Of a stretch of 64,000 nucleotides of DNA, positions 9,466 through 16,750 are shown piece after piece. Source of the DNA: Streptomyces davaonensis JCM 4913 (GTDB lineage: Bacteria; Actinomycetota; Actinomycetes; Streptomycetales; Streptomycetaceae); the NCBI RefSeq assembly GCF_000349325.1, contig NC_020504.1, positions 3,754,053 through 3,818,052 on the forward strand. The letters are read 5' to 3'. How positions within the stretch are numbered: position 1 is the first letter of the stretch; every line of letters starts with the position of its first letter. The notes under the pieces are model-generated. The model was given only the letters and a program-made list of their open reading frames with translations. It had not been told where the DNA came from and did not search any database. The translations under genes and the position numbers were made by a program.

Positions 9466-9543
9466 ATGCCGAACAAGATCGAGATTCGTCCGCTGGACAA
9501 GAAGGAGACCACCGGCGACAGCGGTGGCAACGGCGGTTCCTGA
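9466..9543 (+). CDS. 25-residue putative precursor or carrier peptide with Gly-Gly tail
   Basis: A tiny gene with a strong ribosome site (GGGAGG, 6 nt spacing) that fills the gap between the divergent ThiF-like and M14 genes. It reads MPNKIEIRPLDKKE, then TT, then GDSGGNGGS and stop. The first 14 residues are charged and leader-like; the tail is Gly/Ser/Asn rich and has no Cys. The M14 gene begins 15 nt after its stop with no ribosome site of its own, so the two are probably coupled. The E1 enzyme, PqqD-like domains and two peptidases around it make it the likely substrate. Loss of the final Ser would expose a Gly-Gly end like that of ThiS-type carriers. I know no named homologue; the function is inferred. 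Confidence 0.6.
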   Translation: MPNKIEIRPLDKKETTGDSGGNGGS

Positions 9544-9558
9544 CCCCGGACACCAGTG

Positions 9559-10875
9559 ATGGACCGCTACCCCACGGTCGCGGACGTCACCGAGTCGGCG
9601 CGGCGGCTGGTCTCCCGGTACCCCGGGACCGGCCGCCTGCGCCGGATCGGGACCTCCCGCGTCGGCCGTCCGATCCTGATGCTGTCCGTGGGACACGGTC
9701 CGCGGCACGTCCTGGTGGTCGCCCGGCCACATCCCGACGAACCGGTCGGCGGCGCGACGGCGCTGGCGCTGGCGGAGCGGGTGGCGCGGGGCGACCGGTA
9801 CTCCGCGGCGACGGACCCGGTCTCCCCTGCCACCGATCCTGCCCTCGTCACCTGGGACATCGTGCTGTGCCTCGACCCGGACGGCGCCGCGCTCAGTGAG
9901 GGGATCGAAGCGGCGACGGCCGGTCCCGGGCCCACCCTGGAGAGCTACTACGGCAGCGCCTTCCGCCCCATGGCGGCGGAACAGCCGGAGTGGGCGCCGA
10001 TCATCGAGCAGCAACTCCCCGAGAGCCAGGCGCTGTTCGACGTGATCGACGAACTGCGTCCGTTTCTCCAGTGCTCCCTGCACAGCGTCGACGCGGGCGG
10101 CAGCTGGGTCCAGTTGACCCGCGAGCTGCCCGAACTCGCCCTGCCGTTCCGTAAGTCCGCCGCAGAGCTGGGCATTCCGCTCCAGCACGGCACCTACGAC
10201 GCCCTGTACTGGGACAACCCCAGCCCCGCGATCCACGTCCTGCCCCCGCCGGGCAGCACGGCCCGTCTGGCGGCCGGGTCCGAGAACATCGAACGGTCCA
10301 CCTGGTACGCGCCCTCTGGGTACGGCGGCGTCACGGCGATCATCGAAGTGCCCATGTGGGCAACCGACCTGGCCGAGGACCTGTCCCCGCACCCGGACCC
10401 CGTGGCCGCCCTGAACGACCTGTCCCGCCTGGTACGCGGCGGCGGACGCCAGGTGACCGAGATCCTCGACAAGGCGCGCGCGTTCCTTCCGCCCGCCGAC
10501 GGGAGCCCGCCCCGACGGGTGCTGGAGTGGATGGCCGACGACCTCTACGACCTGGTCGTCGCCTCCTGGGAACCGCTCGCCCGGCAGGCGGCCGACGACC
10601 CACGGTGCCTGACGCTGGCCCAGATCAGCGCGCTCGACGTCGTGGCGCGCCGCCAACCCCTGCGCGCGGCAGGTCTGTTGCTGCGACTGCTGAGAACGTC
10701 GGACGACAGCGCCGCCCCGGGACTCCACCAGGAACTCGGCACACTCTTCACCACGTGGTCCACCGAGTTCGAGCGGGCCCTGCGGCTGCGCTGGGTGCCG
10801 GTGCGCCGCCAGGTGGAGCACCAGGCGCGGACGGTGGTGGCCGCGGCGGACAGTGCGCTGAAGAACCTGCGGTAG
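9559..10875 (+). CDS. M14-family zinc carboxypeptidase-like protein
   Basis: A 438-aa cytosolic protein with no signal peptide. The zinc motif HxxE is visible as RPHPDEPVGG (His58, Glu61), the third ligand as LQCSLHSVDAGG around residue 180, and a catalytic Glu candidate in TAIIEVPMW near 263. These match the M14 carboxypeptidase fold. The C-terminal 150 residues are helical and not part of the standard peptidase. It follows the 25-aa peptide gene by 15 nt without a ribosome site, so coupled translation is likely (start ATG 9559 or GTG 9556). Trimming of that peptide or its product is the natural hypothesis. The gene is convergent with the epimerase gene, 10 nt away. Confidence 0.75.
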   Translation: MDRYPTVADVTESARRLVSRYPGTGRLRRIGTSRVGRPILMLSVGHGPRHVLVVARPHPDEPVGGATALALAERVARGDRYSAATDPVSPATDPALVTWDIVLCLDPDGAALSEGIEAATAGPGPTLESYYGSAFRPMAAEQPEWAPIIEQQLPESQALFDVIDELRPFLQCSLHSVDAGGSWVQLTRELPELALPFRKSAAELGIPLQHGTYDALYWDNPSPAIHVLPPPGSTARLAAGSENIERSTWYAPSGYGGVTAIIEVPMWATDLAEDLSPHPDPVAALNDLSRLVRGGGRQVTEILDKARAFLPPADGSPPRRVLEWMADDLYDLVVASWEPLARQAADDPRCLTLAQISALDVVARRQPLRAAGLLLRLLRTSDDSAAPGLHQELGTLFTTWSTEFERALRLRWVPVRRQVEHQARTVVAAADSALKNLR

Positions 10876-10885
10876 CGGTTCCTCG

Positions 10886-11830
10886 TCAGCTCCGCCCCAG
10901 CTCCGCGAAACCCCGTCGCCAGGAGGCGTACCGCGGGGTCCAGCCGAGCTCCTTCTTCGCCTTCGCGTTGGACGCGCCGCGGATCTCGGTCGACGCCCTG
11001 GCGATGAACTCGCCCGCGAGCAGTCGGCCCAGCCAACGGGGCACGCTCATGGGCTTGTTCGCCCCCACGGCCGCCGCGAGCGCCGGAAGCCACTCGGCGA
11101 GCGGCGCCGGTTCGTCGTCCACGATGTTGTAGATCCCGGGCGCACCACCCTCCACGGCGGCCACCGCGGCGCCGGCCGCGTCCTCGATGTGGGTGAACGA
11201 CCAGACGCCACCACCCCCGCCGACCACCGGGAACCGCCGCTTGTGAAGCAGCTCCAACTGCTCGCCGCCCGGCGCGATCGAGGTGCCGGGGCCGTAGAAG
11301 CCGCCGTAGCGCAGGACGATGCCGTCGATGCCGGGTGTCGAGGTCACGGCCCGCTCCAGGAACCGGATCGCGGCGAGGGTCTGCTCGCTGCCCGGTGCCG
11401 GATCGGTGTCGAGCGGGTCCTCCTCCGTCTTCACCGGCCCCCCGGTGCGGGCGTAGAGCACCTGCATGGCGCTCTGCGCGACGAACCGCCGCACCCCGAA
11501 CTCGGCTGCGGCCGTCAGGAGGTTCTGGGTGCCCTTGGTGCGCAGCTGGTTGGTGACCGCGAAGTCCCGGTCCACCTTGCGCAGTTTCAGGTTCCCGGCG
11601 AGCGCGGTCGCCTGATGGATGATCACGTCGGGCCGGGCGCGCCGTACCGCGTCCCGTACGGCGGCCGTGTCCAGCACGTCCAGCACGATCGGCTCCGCGC
11701 CGGCCTCGCACAGCCGGGCGGTCTTGGCCTCGGAGGTGGTGGCGGCGACGACCGTGTGGCCGGCCTCGACGAGCTGGGGCACGAGCCGACTGCCGACCGC
11801 GCCGGTGGCGCCGGTGACGAGAACCTTCAT
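10886..11830 (-). CDS. NAD-dependent epimerase/dehydratase family protein (extended SDR)
   Basis: A 314-aa extended short-chain dehydrogenase. The nucleotide-binding motif TGATGAVGSRL begins at residue 6, and DVIIHQATALAG follows near 70. In place of the usual YxxxK the region VRRFVAQSAMQVLYARTGG keeps the Ser and a Tyr but not a clear Lys four residues later, so it may be an atypical member. A GAAGGAG ribosome site precedes the ATG. It is probably a soluble NAD(P)-dependent enzyme on a sugar or other carbonyl compound. The substrate cannot be read from the sequence or neighbours. Confidence 0.8.
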   Translation of the reverse strand: MKVLVTGATGAVGSRLVPQLVEAGHTVVAATTSEAKTARLCEAGAEPIVLDVLDTAAVRDAVRRARPDVIIHQATALAGNLKLRKVDRDFAVTNQLRTKGTQNLLTAAAEFGVRRFVAQSAMQVLYARTGGPVKTEEDPLDTDPAPGSEQTLAAIRFLERAVTSTPGIDGIVLRYGGFYGPGTSIAPGGEQLELLHKRRFPVVGGGGGVWSFTHIEDAAGAAVAAVEGGAPGIYNIVDDEPAPLAEWLPALAAAVGANKPMSVPRWLGRLLAGEFIARASTEIRGASNAKAKKELGWTPRYASWRRGFAELGRS

Positions 11831-11981
11831 GGTGGCTCCTTCGGGAGAAGCGGCGTCCGCGGTCGACTGCCGCCTGCTTCGGTGCTGCGGTGTCGCTGAT
11901 GGGACAACTCAGCGCCCGCGAACGTGACATCACCGAAGCCCTACGCCGCCGGACGTGGCCGGAGTCACAGTCCGGCGCCGC

Positions 11982-12482
11982 CTAGTCCTCCTCGGTGGCG
12001 AGCGAGGAGGAAAGCCGTTCGAGCAGGGTGGCGAGCTGGGACTGCTCCTCCTCGGTGAGCCCTTCCAGCAGGCGTCGCTGGTTGGCCACATGGGTGGCGA
12101 TGAGCTCGTCGGTCAGGTCGACACCCTCGGTGGTGAGGGCGATGAGACGGCCACGCGAGTCGTGCTCGGCGACCGACCTGCTCACCAGGCCGCGGGCTTC
12201 GAGCCGGTCGACGCGTTTGGTGATCGCGCCGGTGGTGACCAGCACGGTGCGGCTGAGCTCTCCCGCCGACAGCGCGTACGGCTTGCCGGAGCGGCGAAGC
12301 GCCGCGAGGACGTCGAAGTCGCCGTTGCCCAGTCCGGCCGCGGCGAAGGGTGGGCGGAGACGGTGGTCAAGCGTATCCGTGAGCCGGAAGAGCCGCCCGA
12401 TGACGAGCATCGGCGTCGCGTCCAGATCGGGTCGCTCGCGTTTCCACTGGTCAACGATGGAGGTGATGGCGTCGGACTGCAT
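11982..12482 (-). CDS. MarR-family transcriptional regulator
   Basis: A 166-aa winged-helix regulator starting MQSDAITSIVDQWK. The MarR core is clear: NGDFDVLAALRRSG, then LSAGELSRTVLVTTGAITKR for the recognition helices, and the wing segment DSRGRLIALTTEGVDL. The C-terminal helices (ANQRRLLEGLTEEEQSQLAT) form the dimer interface. Upstream in-frame starts would run into the divergent gene's operator, so the ATG at 12482 is preferred. It faces the mycothiol-oxidoreductase-like gene and MFS exporter across a 40-bp gap with two palindromes, and most likely represses both directions until a ligand or oxidant binds. Confidence 0.9.
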   Translation of the reverse strand: MQSDAITSIVDQWKRERPDLDATPMLVIGRLFRLTDTLDHRLRPPFAAAGLGNGDFDVLAALRRSGKPYALSAGELSRTVLVTTGAITKRVDRLEARGLVSRSVAEHDSRGRLIALTTEGVDLTDELIATHVANQRRLLEGLTEEEQSQLATLLERLSSSLATEED

Positions 12483-12496
12483 GCCATTGACTATAC

Positions 12497-12529
12497 CTTC
12501 CACGGAAACTAATATCTCTTCCATGGAAG
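12497..12529. promoter_or_regulatory. Tandem palindromic operators for the MarR regulator
   Basis: Two related palindromes, TTCCACGGAA (12498-12507) and CTTCCATGGAAG (12518-12529, perfect), are spaced 21 bp centre to centre, two helical turns, in the MarR/oxidoreductase intergenic gap. MarR dimers binding the same helix face would block both divergent promoters. The start codon of the rightward gene is the ATG inside the second palindrome. Confidence 0.6.
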
Positions 12530-13152
12530 ATAACGGCGAGCCCCAGCCCTCCTCCCCCATACCGGTCACCTGCTACTTCGACGCCGCCTGCCCCTTCGCC
12601 TGGATCACCTCCCGGTGGCTGCTGGAAGTCGAACGGCTGCGACCGATCGACCTGAGCTTTCGCATCATGAGCCTGTCGGTGCTGAACGAGCACCGCGAAC
12701 TCGAGCCCTGGTACCGCGAGTTCAACGACCGCGCCTGGGGCCCGGCCCGGGTGTGCACGGCCGTGGAGGCGCAGCACGGCAACGCGATCCTGCGCGAGCT
12801 GTACACCTCGCTCGGCACTCGTATCCACGTCCAGCGCAGGAAGGACTTCGACGCGGTCATCGCCGAGGCCCTGGCCGAACTGGGGCTGCCCGCGTCCCTG
12901 GCCAAGGCGGCCGGCACCGACGAGTTCGACGGGGCCCTGCGCGCCCACCACCAGGCGGCGCAGGACGCCGTGGGCGAAGAATCCGGCACGCCTGTCGTCG
13001 TCGTGGACGGCGCGGCCTTCTTCGGCCCCGTGCTGTCCGCCGTCCCACGGGGCGAGCGGGCGGTGCGGCTGTTCGACGCCGTACAGGCGATGGCCGGGAT
13101 GGAAGAGTTCGCCGAACTGAAGCGGAGGCGTGGTGCGCTCGACTTCAGCTGA
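12523..13152 (+). CDS. DsbA-like mycothiol-dependent oxidoreductase (Rv2466c-type), CPFA active site
   Basis: A 209-aa DsbA/FrnE-fold protein. CYFDAACPFAWITSRW, FRIMSLSVLNE, then AVGEESGTPVVVVDG and AFFGPVLSAVPRGE closely follow the Mycobacterium tuberculosis Rv2466c family of mycothiol-dependent reductases. The usual active site of that family is CPWC; here it reads CPFA (Cys23, Ala26), so the resolving cysteine is missing and a monothiol mechanism would be needed. The start ATG lies within the MarR operator and has no ribosome site. The 3' end overlaps the MFS gene, so both are one operon under MarR control, perhaps for handling electrophiles or nitro compounds. Confidence 0.82.
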   Translation: MEDNGEPQPSSPIPVTCYFDAACPFAWITSRWLLEVERLRPIDLSFRIMSLSVLNEHRELEPWYREFNDRAWGPARVCTAVEAQHGNAILRELYTSLGTRIHVQRRKDFDAVIAEALAELGLPASLAKAAGTDEFDGALRAHHQAAQDAVGEESGTPVVVVDGAAFFGPVLSAVPRGERAVRLFDAVQAMAGMEEFAELKRRRGALDFS

Positions 13153-14437
13153 CTCGGGCGACACGGCCACGCCGACCCGGCGCCGCCTCATCGCCGCGAG
13201 CCTGGTCGGCTCGATCGGTGACGGCATCTACGTTCCGTTGACGATGCTGTTCGTCCACTCGCTCACCGGTCTGTCGCTGACGGCGATCGGCGCGGGTCTG
13301 ACCCTGGCCGGGCTGTGCGCGCTGACGGTCATGCCGGTCGTGGGCGTCGTCATCGACCGGTTCGGGGCCAAGCGGGTGGTGATCGGCTCCCTGCTGTTGC
13401 GAGCGGCCGGATTCGCCGCGTACCCCTTCGCCGACACCTACCCCACCTTCCTGGGGGTCGCCGTGATGGTCGCGGTGGGGATGTGGGCCTCCTCGCCCAG
13501 CCAGCAGGCGCTCATCGGTGAGATCGCCCAAGGCGCCGAGCGTGACCGGCTGCTGGCGTGGGACCGCAGTCTGCGCAACGGCGGTATGGGGGCGGGCAGC
13601 CTGGCGGCGGCGGGGCTGTTGGCGCTCGACGGCAACACCGGTTTCATCGCCGCGGCGGTGGCACTGGCCGTACTGTTCGCGCTCGCCGCGGCGCTGGTGT
13701 CCCGGATCGAGGCCGTCCGAGGCGCTGCCTCCGGCGAGTACCAGGGCGAGGAACGGCAGCGGGAGGTAAAGCAGCAGGCGGGCTATCGGCAGGTTCTCGC
13801 GGACCGCCCCTACCTCCTCCTCACCGCCGCCAACTTCCTGATCGCCTTCGGCTACACCACCCAGGCCATGGCCCTGCCGGTCTTCCTGACCCGTGACGTC
13901 GGTCTGCCCGACGCCCTGGCGGGGGCCGTGTTCGCGGTCAACACCGCCCTGGTCGCGTTGCTCGGCGTGCCGTTCGCCCGCGTGACCCTGCGGGGCAGGC
14001 GCCCCCGAACCGCCGCACTCGGCGCGGTCATCTTCGCGCTGTCCTTCGCCGCGTTCGCGCTACTGCCCCAGTTCGTCACCGGCTCGGGCGCCATGGCCGC
14101 CGTCCTGGCGGTCGCGGTGCTCTACACCATCGGCGAGCTGGTGCACTCCGGCCCGGCGCAGAGCCTGTCGGTCCAGGCCGCCCCCGACCATCTACGGGGC
14201 CGATACCTCTCGGTCTACCAACTCTCCTGGTCCCTGTGCCGAACCATCGCTCCCCTGCTGCTCGGGGTCCTGCTGGAGGCCGGGCGCTGGCAGTTGTGGG
14301 GAGTGCTGGCCCTGATCGTCCTGACCGGTGCGGCGGTACTGCTGCGCGCCGGGTCGGCCTTGCCCGCACACGCCACGGGAGAAAGCACCGCACCCGACAT
14401 GCGCTGCGCTGAAGCCGAAGCGACTCCAGCGGGCTGA
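13133..14437 (+). CDS. MFS transporter, drug-efflux type
   Basis: A 434-aa major facilitator with about 12 hydrophobic helices and the loop motif DRFGAKRVVIGSLLL (GxxxDRxGxR type) between helices 2 and 3. No soluble domains are attached. A GGAGG at 13124-13128 serves tandem GTG codons at 13130 and 13133; the second has the better spacing. It begins inside the end of the upstream oxidoreductase gene, which shows co-transcription. Under a MarR regulator this is most simply an exporter of a toxic small molecule sensed by that regulator. Confidence 0.88.
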   Translation: MRSTSADSGDTATPTRRRLIAASLVGSIGDGIYVPLTMLFVHSLTGLSLTAIGAGLTLAGLCALTVMPVVGVVIDRFGAKRVVIGSLLLRAAGFAAYPFADTYPTFLGVAVMVAVGMWASSPSQQALIGEIAQGAERDRLLAWDRSLRNGGMGAGSLAAAGLLALDGNTGFIAAAVALAVLFALAAALVSRIEAVRGAASGEYQGEERQREVKQQAGYRQVLADRPYLLLTAANFLIAFGYTTQAMALPVFLTRDVGLPDALAGAVFAVNTALVALLGVPFARVTLRGRRPRTAALGAVIFALSFAAFALLPQFVTGSGAMAAVLAVAVLYTIGELVHSGPAQSLSVQAAPDHLRGRYLSVYQLSWSLCRTIAPLLLGVLLEAGRWQLWGVLALIVLTGAAVLLRAGSALPAHATGESTAPDMRCAEAEATPAG

Positions 14438-14440
14438 GCT

Positions 14441-14525
14441 TCACCTCCGGACCGTCTCGCGGAAGGCGATCGGGGTCTCTCCGGTGCGCTGGTGGAAGTA
14501 CTTGCCGAAGGCCCCTGGGGAACAG
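14441..14525 (-). pseudogene. Remnant of an AraC-family regulator (C-terminal end)
   Basis: The minus strand encodes SPGAFGKYFHQRTGETPIAF then RETVRR and stop, the last helix and tail of an AraC/XylS DNA-binding domain. Upstream of it the frame has no AraC homology. The rest of the gene is gone, replaced by the leader of the PIG-L gene. It is a relic, probably from the event that brought in the PIG-L gene or the island to its right. Confidence 0.6.
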
Positions 14526-14586
14526 AGGTCCGGTCGGCGCCGTTGCATCGGTAAACGGACCTGCGCCGCGCGGGCGCGGAACAGAT

Positions 14587-14630
14587 GTAATTCCTGGTAA
14601 TTCCGGATAATTCCAGGTAATTCCAGCAGG
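14587..14630 (+). repeat. Four tandem 10-bp repeats (TTCCNGGTAA) before the PIG-L gene
   Basis: After GTAA at 14587-14590, four consecutive 10-nt units follow from 14591: TTCCTGGTAA, TTCCGGATAA, TTCCAGGTAA and TTCCAGCAGG. The period equals one helical turn, and CCTGG at the left and CCAGG at the right make the array partly palindromic. The last unit runs into the AGGAGG ribosome site (14628-14633). It is probably a multi-site operator or leader RNA element for the PIG-L gene. Confidence 0.7.
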
Positions 14631-14641
14631 AGGACTGCTTC

Positions 14642-15475
14642 ATGACTGACCGGCCCTTGACGCTCATGGCCGTGCACGCCCACCCCGACGACGAGGCCAC
14701 CGGAACGGGAGGGGTCCTCGCGCGGTACGCGGCGGAGGGCATCCGCACGGTTCTCGTGACGTGTACCGACGGCGGCTGCGGCGACGGACCGGACGGCGTC
14801 AAGCCGGGCGATCCCGGGCACGATCCCTCGGCCGTCGCCCTGATGCGCCGTCAGGAACTCGAGGAGAGCTGCGCTGTCCTGAAGATCAGCGATCTGGAGA
14901 TGCTGGACTACGCCGACTCCGGAATGATGGGCTGGCCGAGCAACGACGCCCCCGGATCCTTCTGGCAGACCCCCGTACCGGAAGGCGCCGCCCGCCTCGC
15001 GGAACTCATGCGGCACTACCGCCCCGATGTGGTCGTCACCTACGACGAGAACGGCTTCTACGGCCACCCCGACCACATCCAGGCCCACCGCATCACGATG
15101 GCGGCGCTGGAGATGACCGAGCTGACACCGAAGGTGTACTGGACCACGATGCCCCGCTCGATGATGGCGCGGTTCGGGGAGATCATGCGCGAGTTCGGCG
15201 AGGACATGCCCGAGCCGGATCCCGCCGAGGCCGCCGCCCTGGCCGAGATCGGCCTCCCCGACGACGAGATCACCACCTGGGTGGACGCCACCGCCTTCAG
15301 CGACCAGAAGTTCGACGCCCTGGCCGCACACGCCAGCCAGGGCGAGAACATCTTCTTCCTCAAGATGGGCAAGGAGAGGTTCGGCGAGCTGATGGGCACG
15401 GAGACCTTCCTCCGCGTCCAGGACCCCACCGACACACCCGTACCCGAGGACGACCTTTTCGCCGGCCTGCGCTGA
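14642..15475 (+). CDS. PIG-L (LmbE-like) family deacetylase, Mca/MshB type
   Basis: A 277-aa metal-dependent deacetylase. The zinc motif AHPDDE is at 13-18 and the second ligand motif GHPDH near 141-145. The order CTDGGCGD, then RRQELEESCAVLKI matches the mycothiol enzymes MshB (GlcNAc-inositol deacetylase) and Mca (mycothiol S-conjugate amidase). Length fits both. It is probably a cytosolic amidase acting on mycothiol conjugates or a related N-acyl sugar, but general LmbE enzymes look alike. AGGAGG lies 8 nt before the ATG. The gene stands alone between an AraC relic and a ychF-like terminator copy. Confidence 0.85.
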   Translation: MTDRPLTLMAVHAHPDDEATGTGGVLARYAAEGIRTVLVTCTDGGCGDGPDGVKPGDPGHDPSAVALMRRQELEESCAVLKISDLEMLDYADSGMMGWPSNDAPGSFWQTPVPEGAARLAELMRHYRPDVVVTYDENGFYGHPDHIQAHRITMAALEMTELTPKVYWTTMPRSMMARFGEIMREFGEDMPEPDPAEAAALAEIGLPDDEITTWVDATAFSDQKFDALAAHASQGENIFFLKMGKERFGELMGTETFLRVQDPTDTPVPEDDLFAGLR

Positions 15476-15505
15476 TCTCCGGCGCAGGAACGGCATAAAG
15501 ACCAA

Positions 15506-15532
15506 GGGCCCGACCCCGAGGAGTCGGACCCC
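15506..15532. terminator. Hairpin resembling the ychF terminator (copy C)
   Basis: GGGCCCGAC and GTCGGACCC pair over 9 positions with one mismatch. The sequence matches the true ychF terminator at 30789-30816 (GGGGCCTGAC...GTCAGACCCC), mismatch position included. Here it lies 31 nt after the PIG-L stop and may end that transcript. It appears to be a duplicated fragment of the ychF 3' region. Confidence 0.55.
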
Positions 15533-15549
15533 ATCCGGCCTGCGCCGCC

Positions 15550-15573
15550 ACACATTGAAGCGGAACTCGGCCA
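15550..15573 (-). repeat. Partial copy C of the ychF 3' coding end
   Basis: 21 of 24 positions match the last codons of ychF at 30869-30892. On the minus strand it still reads EFRFNV, but the stop codon is changed to TGG. The copy follows the ychF-like terminator copy, so order is preserved relative to the real locus with a shorter spacer. The stretch 15574-15831 holds no convincing gene. Confidence 0.6.
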
Positions 15574-15831
15574 CAATCCTTTGACCTGCGGGAGCATACC
15601 CCCACGGTTTGGTGGGACATAGCCAGAAGCATCTGTGTTGTCGCAGGTCAGCCTGCATAGCTGAGCGGATGGAGCAGGCGCCTTCTAAGCAGAACCACTT
15701 CATAAGCGAGTGTGGACCGAAACAGTCGACAGGGCTCGCGCACGTCCATCGTTGTGGGCGTCAGCCATCGAAGAGATCCGTTTGCTCCCAACGAGCCGGG
15801 ACCGGCTCGCTTGTGTGAAGCAACTCACCAT

Positions 15832-16149
15832 ATGGAACGAGCGCCCGCGCTCCCGGTGGGCCACGCCCTCCTCCTGCCCCAATGCAGTGCTGATCCCGTC
15901 GAGTCGGGGATCATGGGTGACGTCTTCGCCCGGGGCGTCGTAGCCGATGCTGCCGACTACGAGATGTCCAAGGCGTGCGGCGCGTACGCACTCGTCCGCG
16001 CGGCGAGCGGCGCCTCCGTCACGGTCCGGATCACCAACGAATGCCCGGCGCCCTGTGAGGTGTCGGTCAGCAGCGACCGGCGGCAGCTGCCCCGCACCGA
16101 CTACAACCGAGCACGAGCGCCGTTCGTGTCCCGGGCTGGGCGCTGTTAG
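15832..16149 (+). pseudogene. Expansin-like protein, truncated
   Basis: A 105-codon frame with an expansin/DPBB-like core: DYEMSKACGAYALVRAASGA followed by SVTVRITNECPAPC, which matches the first domain of actinobacterial expansin-like proteins. The signal peptide, the early Cys-containing strand and everything after the NECPAPC motif (normally a Gly-Gln-Leu-Asp-Leu-Ser segment and the second domain) are missing or scrambled. It is most likely a broken gene. Expansins loosen plant cell walls without hydrolysis, which fits the hemicellulase genes to the right. Confidence 0.5.
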
Positions 16150-16219
16150 GCTGCGCCCCCCGATGTTGTTAAACGCGCAACCAACGCGCACATCATGGCC
16201 AGGAGAGGGCAACCGAGGG

Positions 16220-16750
16220 ATGCTCCTCGATGACGCGTCCGCGGAGTTCCACGAATTCTTCGAACGCCACTATGCCGAACTCGCCCGTCTGGCACACCTC
16301 CTGACCGGTGAGACCGACGCGGCGGACGACCTCGCGGCGGATGCCCTGGTCGCCCTGTGGCAGCGCTGGGACCGGTTGCGGCAGGCCGACCACCCGCTCG
16401 CCTACGCCCGCGGTGTGGTGGCCAACCTGGCGCGCGGACGGATCCGCAGCACGGTGCGCGAGCGACGCCGGATCACGCTCTTCTGGTCCCGCAGCCCCGA
16501 GAAGGTGGAGGGGCCGGACATGGCGGCCGTACTGGACGTCCGCGCGGCGCTCGCCCGGCTGCCGTTCCGCAAGCGCGCCTGCGTGGTGCTGCGGCACGCC
16601 TTCGACCTGTCGGAGAAGGACACGGCGGTGGCGCTGGGCATATCGGTCGGAACGGTGAAGAGCCAGACCTCGAAGGGAATGGCCGAGCTGGTAAAGCTAC
16701 TGGGCGCACGAGCGGCCGGGGACCTGGTGGCAGGGAGGAGGAACCGGTGA
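16220..16750 (+). CDS. ECF sigma factor, SigE family
   Basis: A 176-aa sigma-70 family protein of extracytoplasmic-function size. Region 2 is EFFERHYAELARLAHLLTGE then ADDLAADALVALWQRWDRL; region 4 is LPFRKRACVVLRHAFDLSEK followed by the helix-turn-helix ALGISVGTVKSQTSKGMAEL. The short linker fits the SigE-type actinobacterial group. GAGAGGG-type purines precede the ATG. Its stop overlaps the start of the next gene by 4 nt (GTGA), the usual arrangement for a sigma factor and its membrane-bound partner. It may control the surrounding extracellular enzyme genes, but no promoter motif was matched. Confidence 0.85.
   Translation: MLLDDASAEFHEFFERHYAELARLAHLLTGETDAADDLAADALVALWQRWDRLRQADHPLAYARGVVANLARGRIRSTVRERRRITLFWSRSPEKVEGPDMAAVLDVRAALARLPFRKRACVVLRHAFDLSEKDTAVALGISVGTVKSQTSKGMAELVKLLGARAAGDLVAGRRNR

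Noticed and set aside
9466..9543. Lasso-peptide, lanthipeptide or sactipeptide precursor
   Set aside because: The peptide has no Cys and the neighbours include no LanB/M, lasso cyclase or radical-SAM protein, so none of these classes fits.
16150..16219. tRNA-like or attachment site formed by the repeat ACGCGCA-ACCA-ACGCGCA
   Set aside because: It is only a 7-bp direct repeat; no cloverleaf can be folded and no copy occurs elsewhere in the window.
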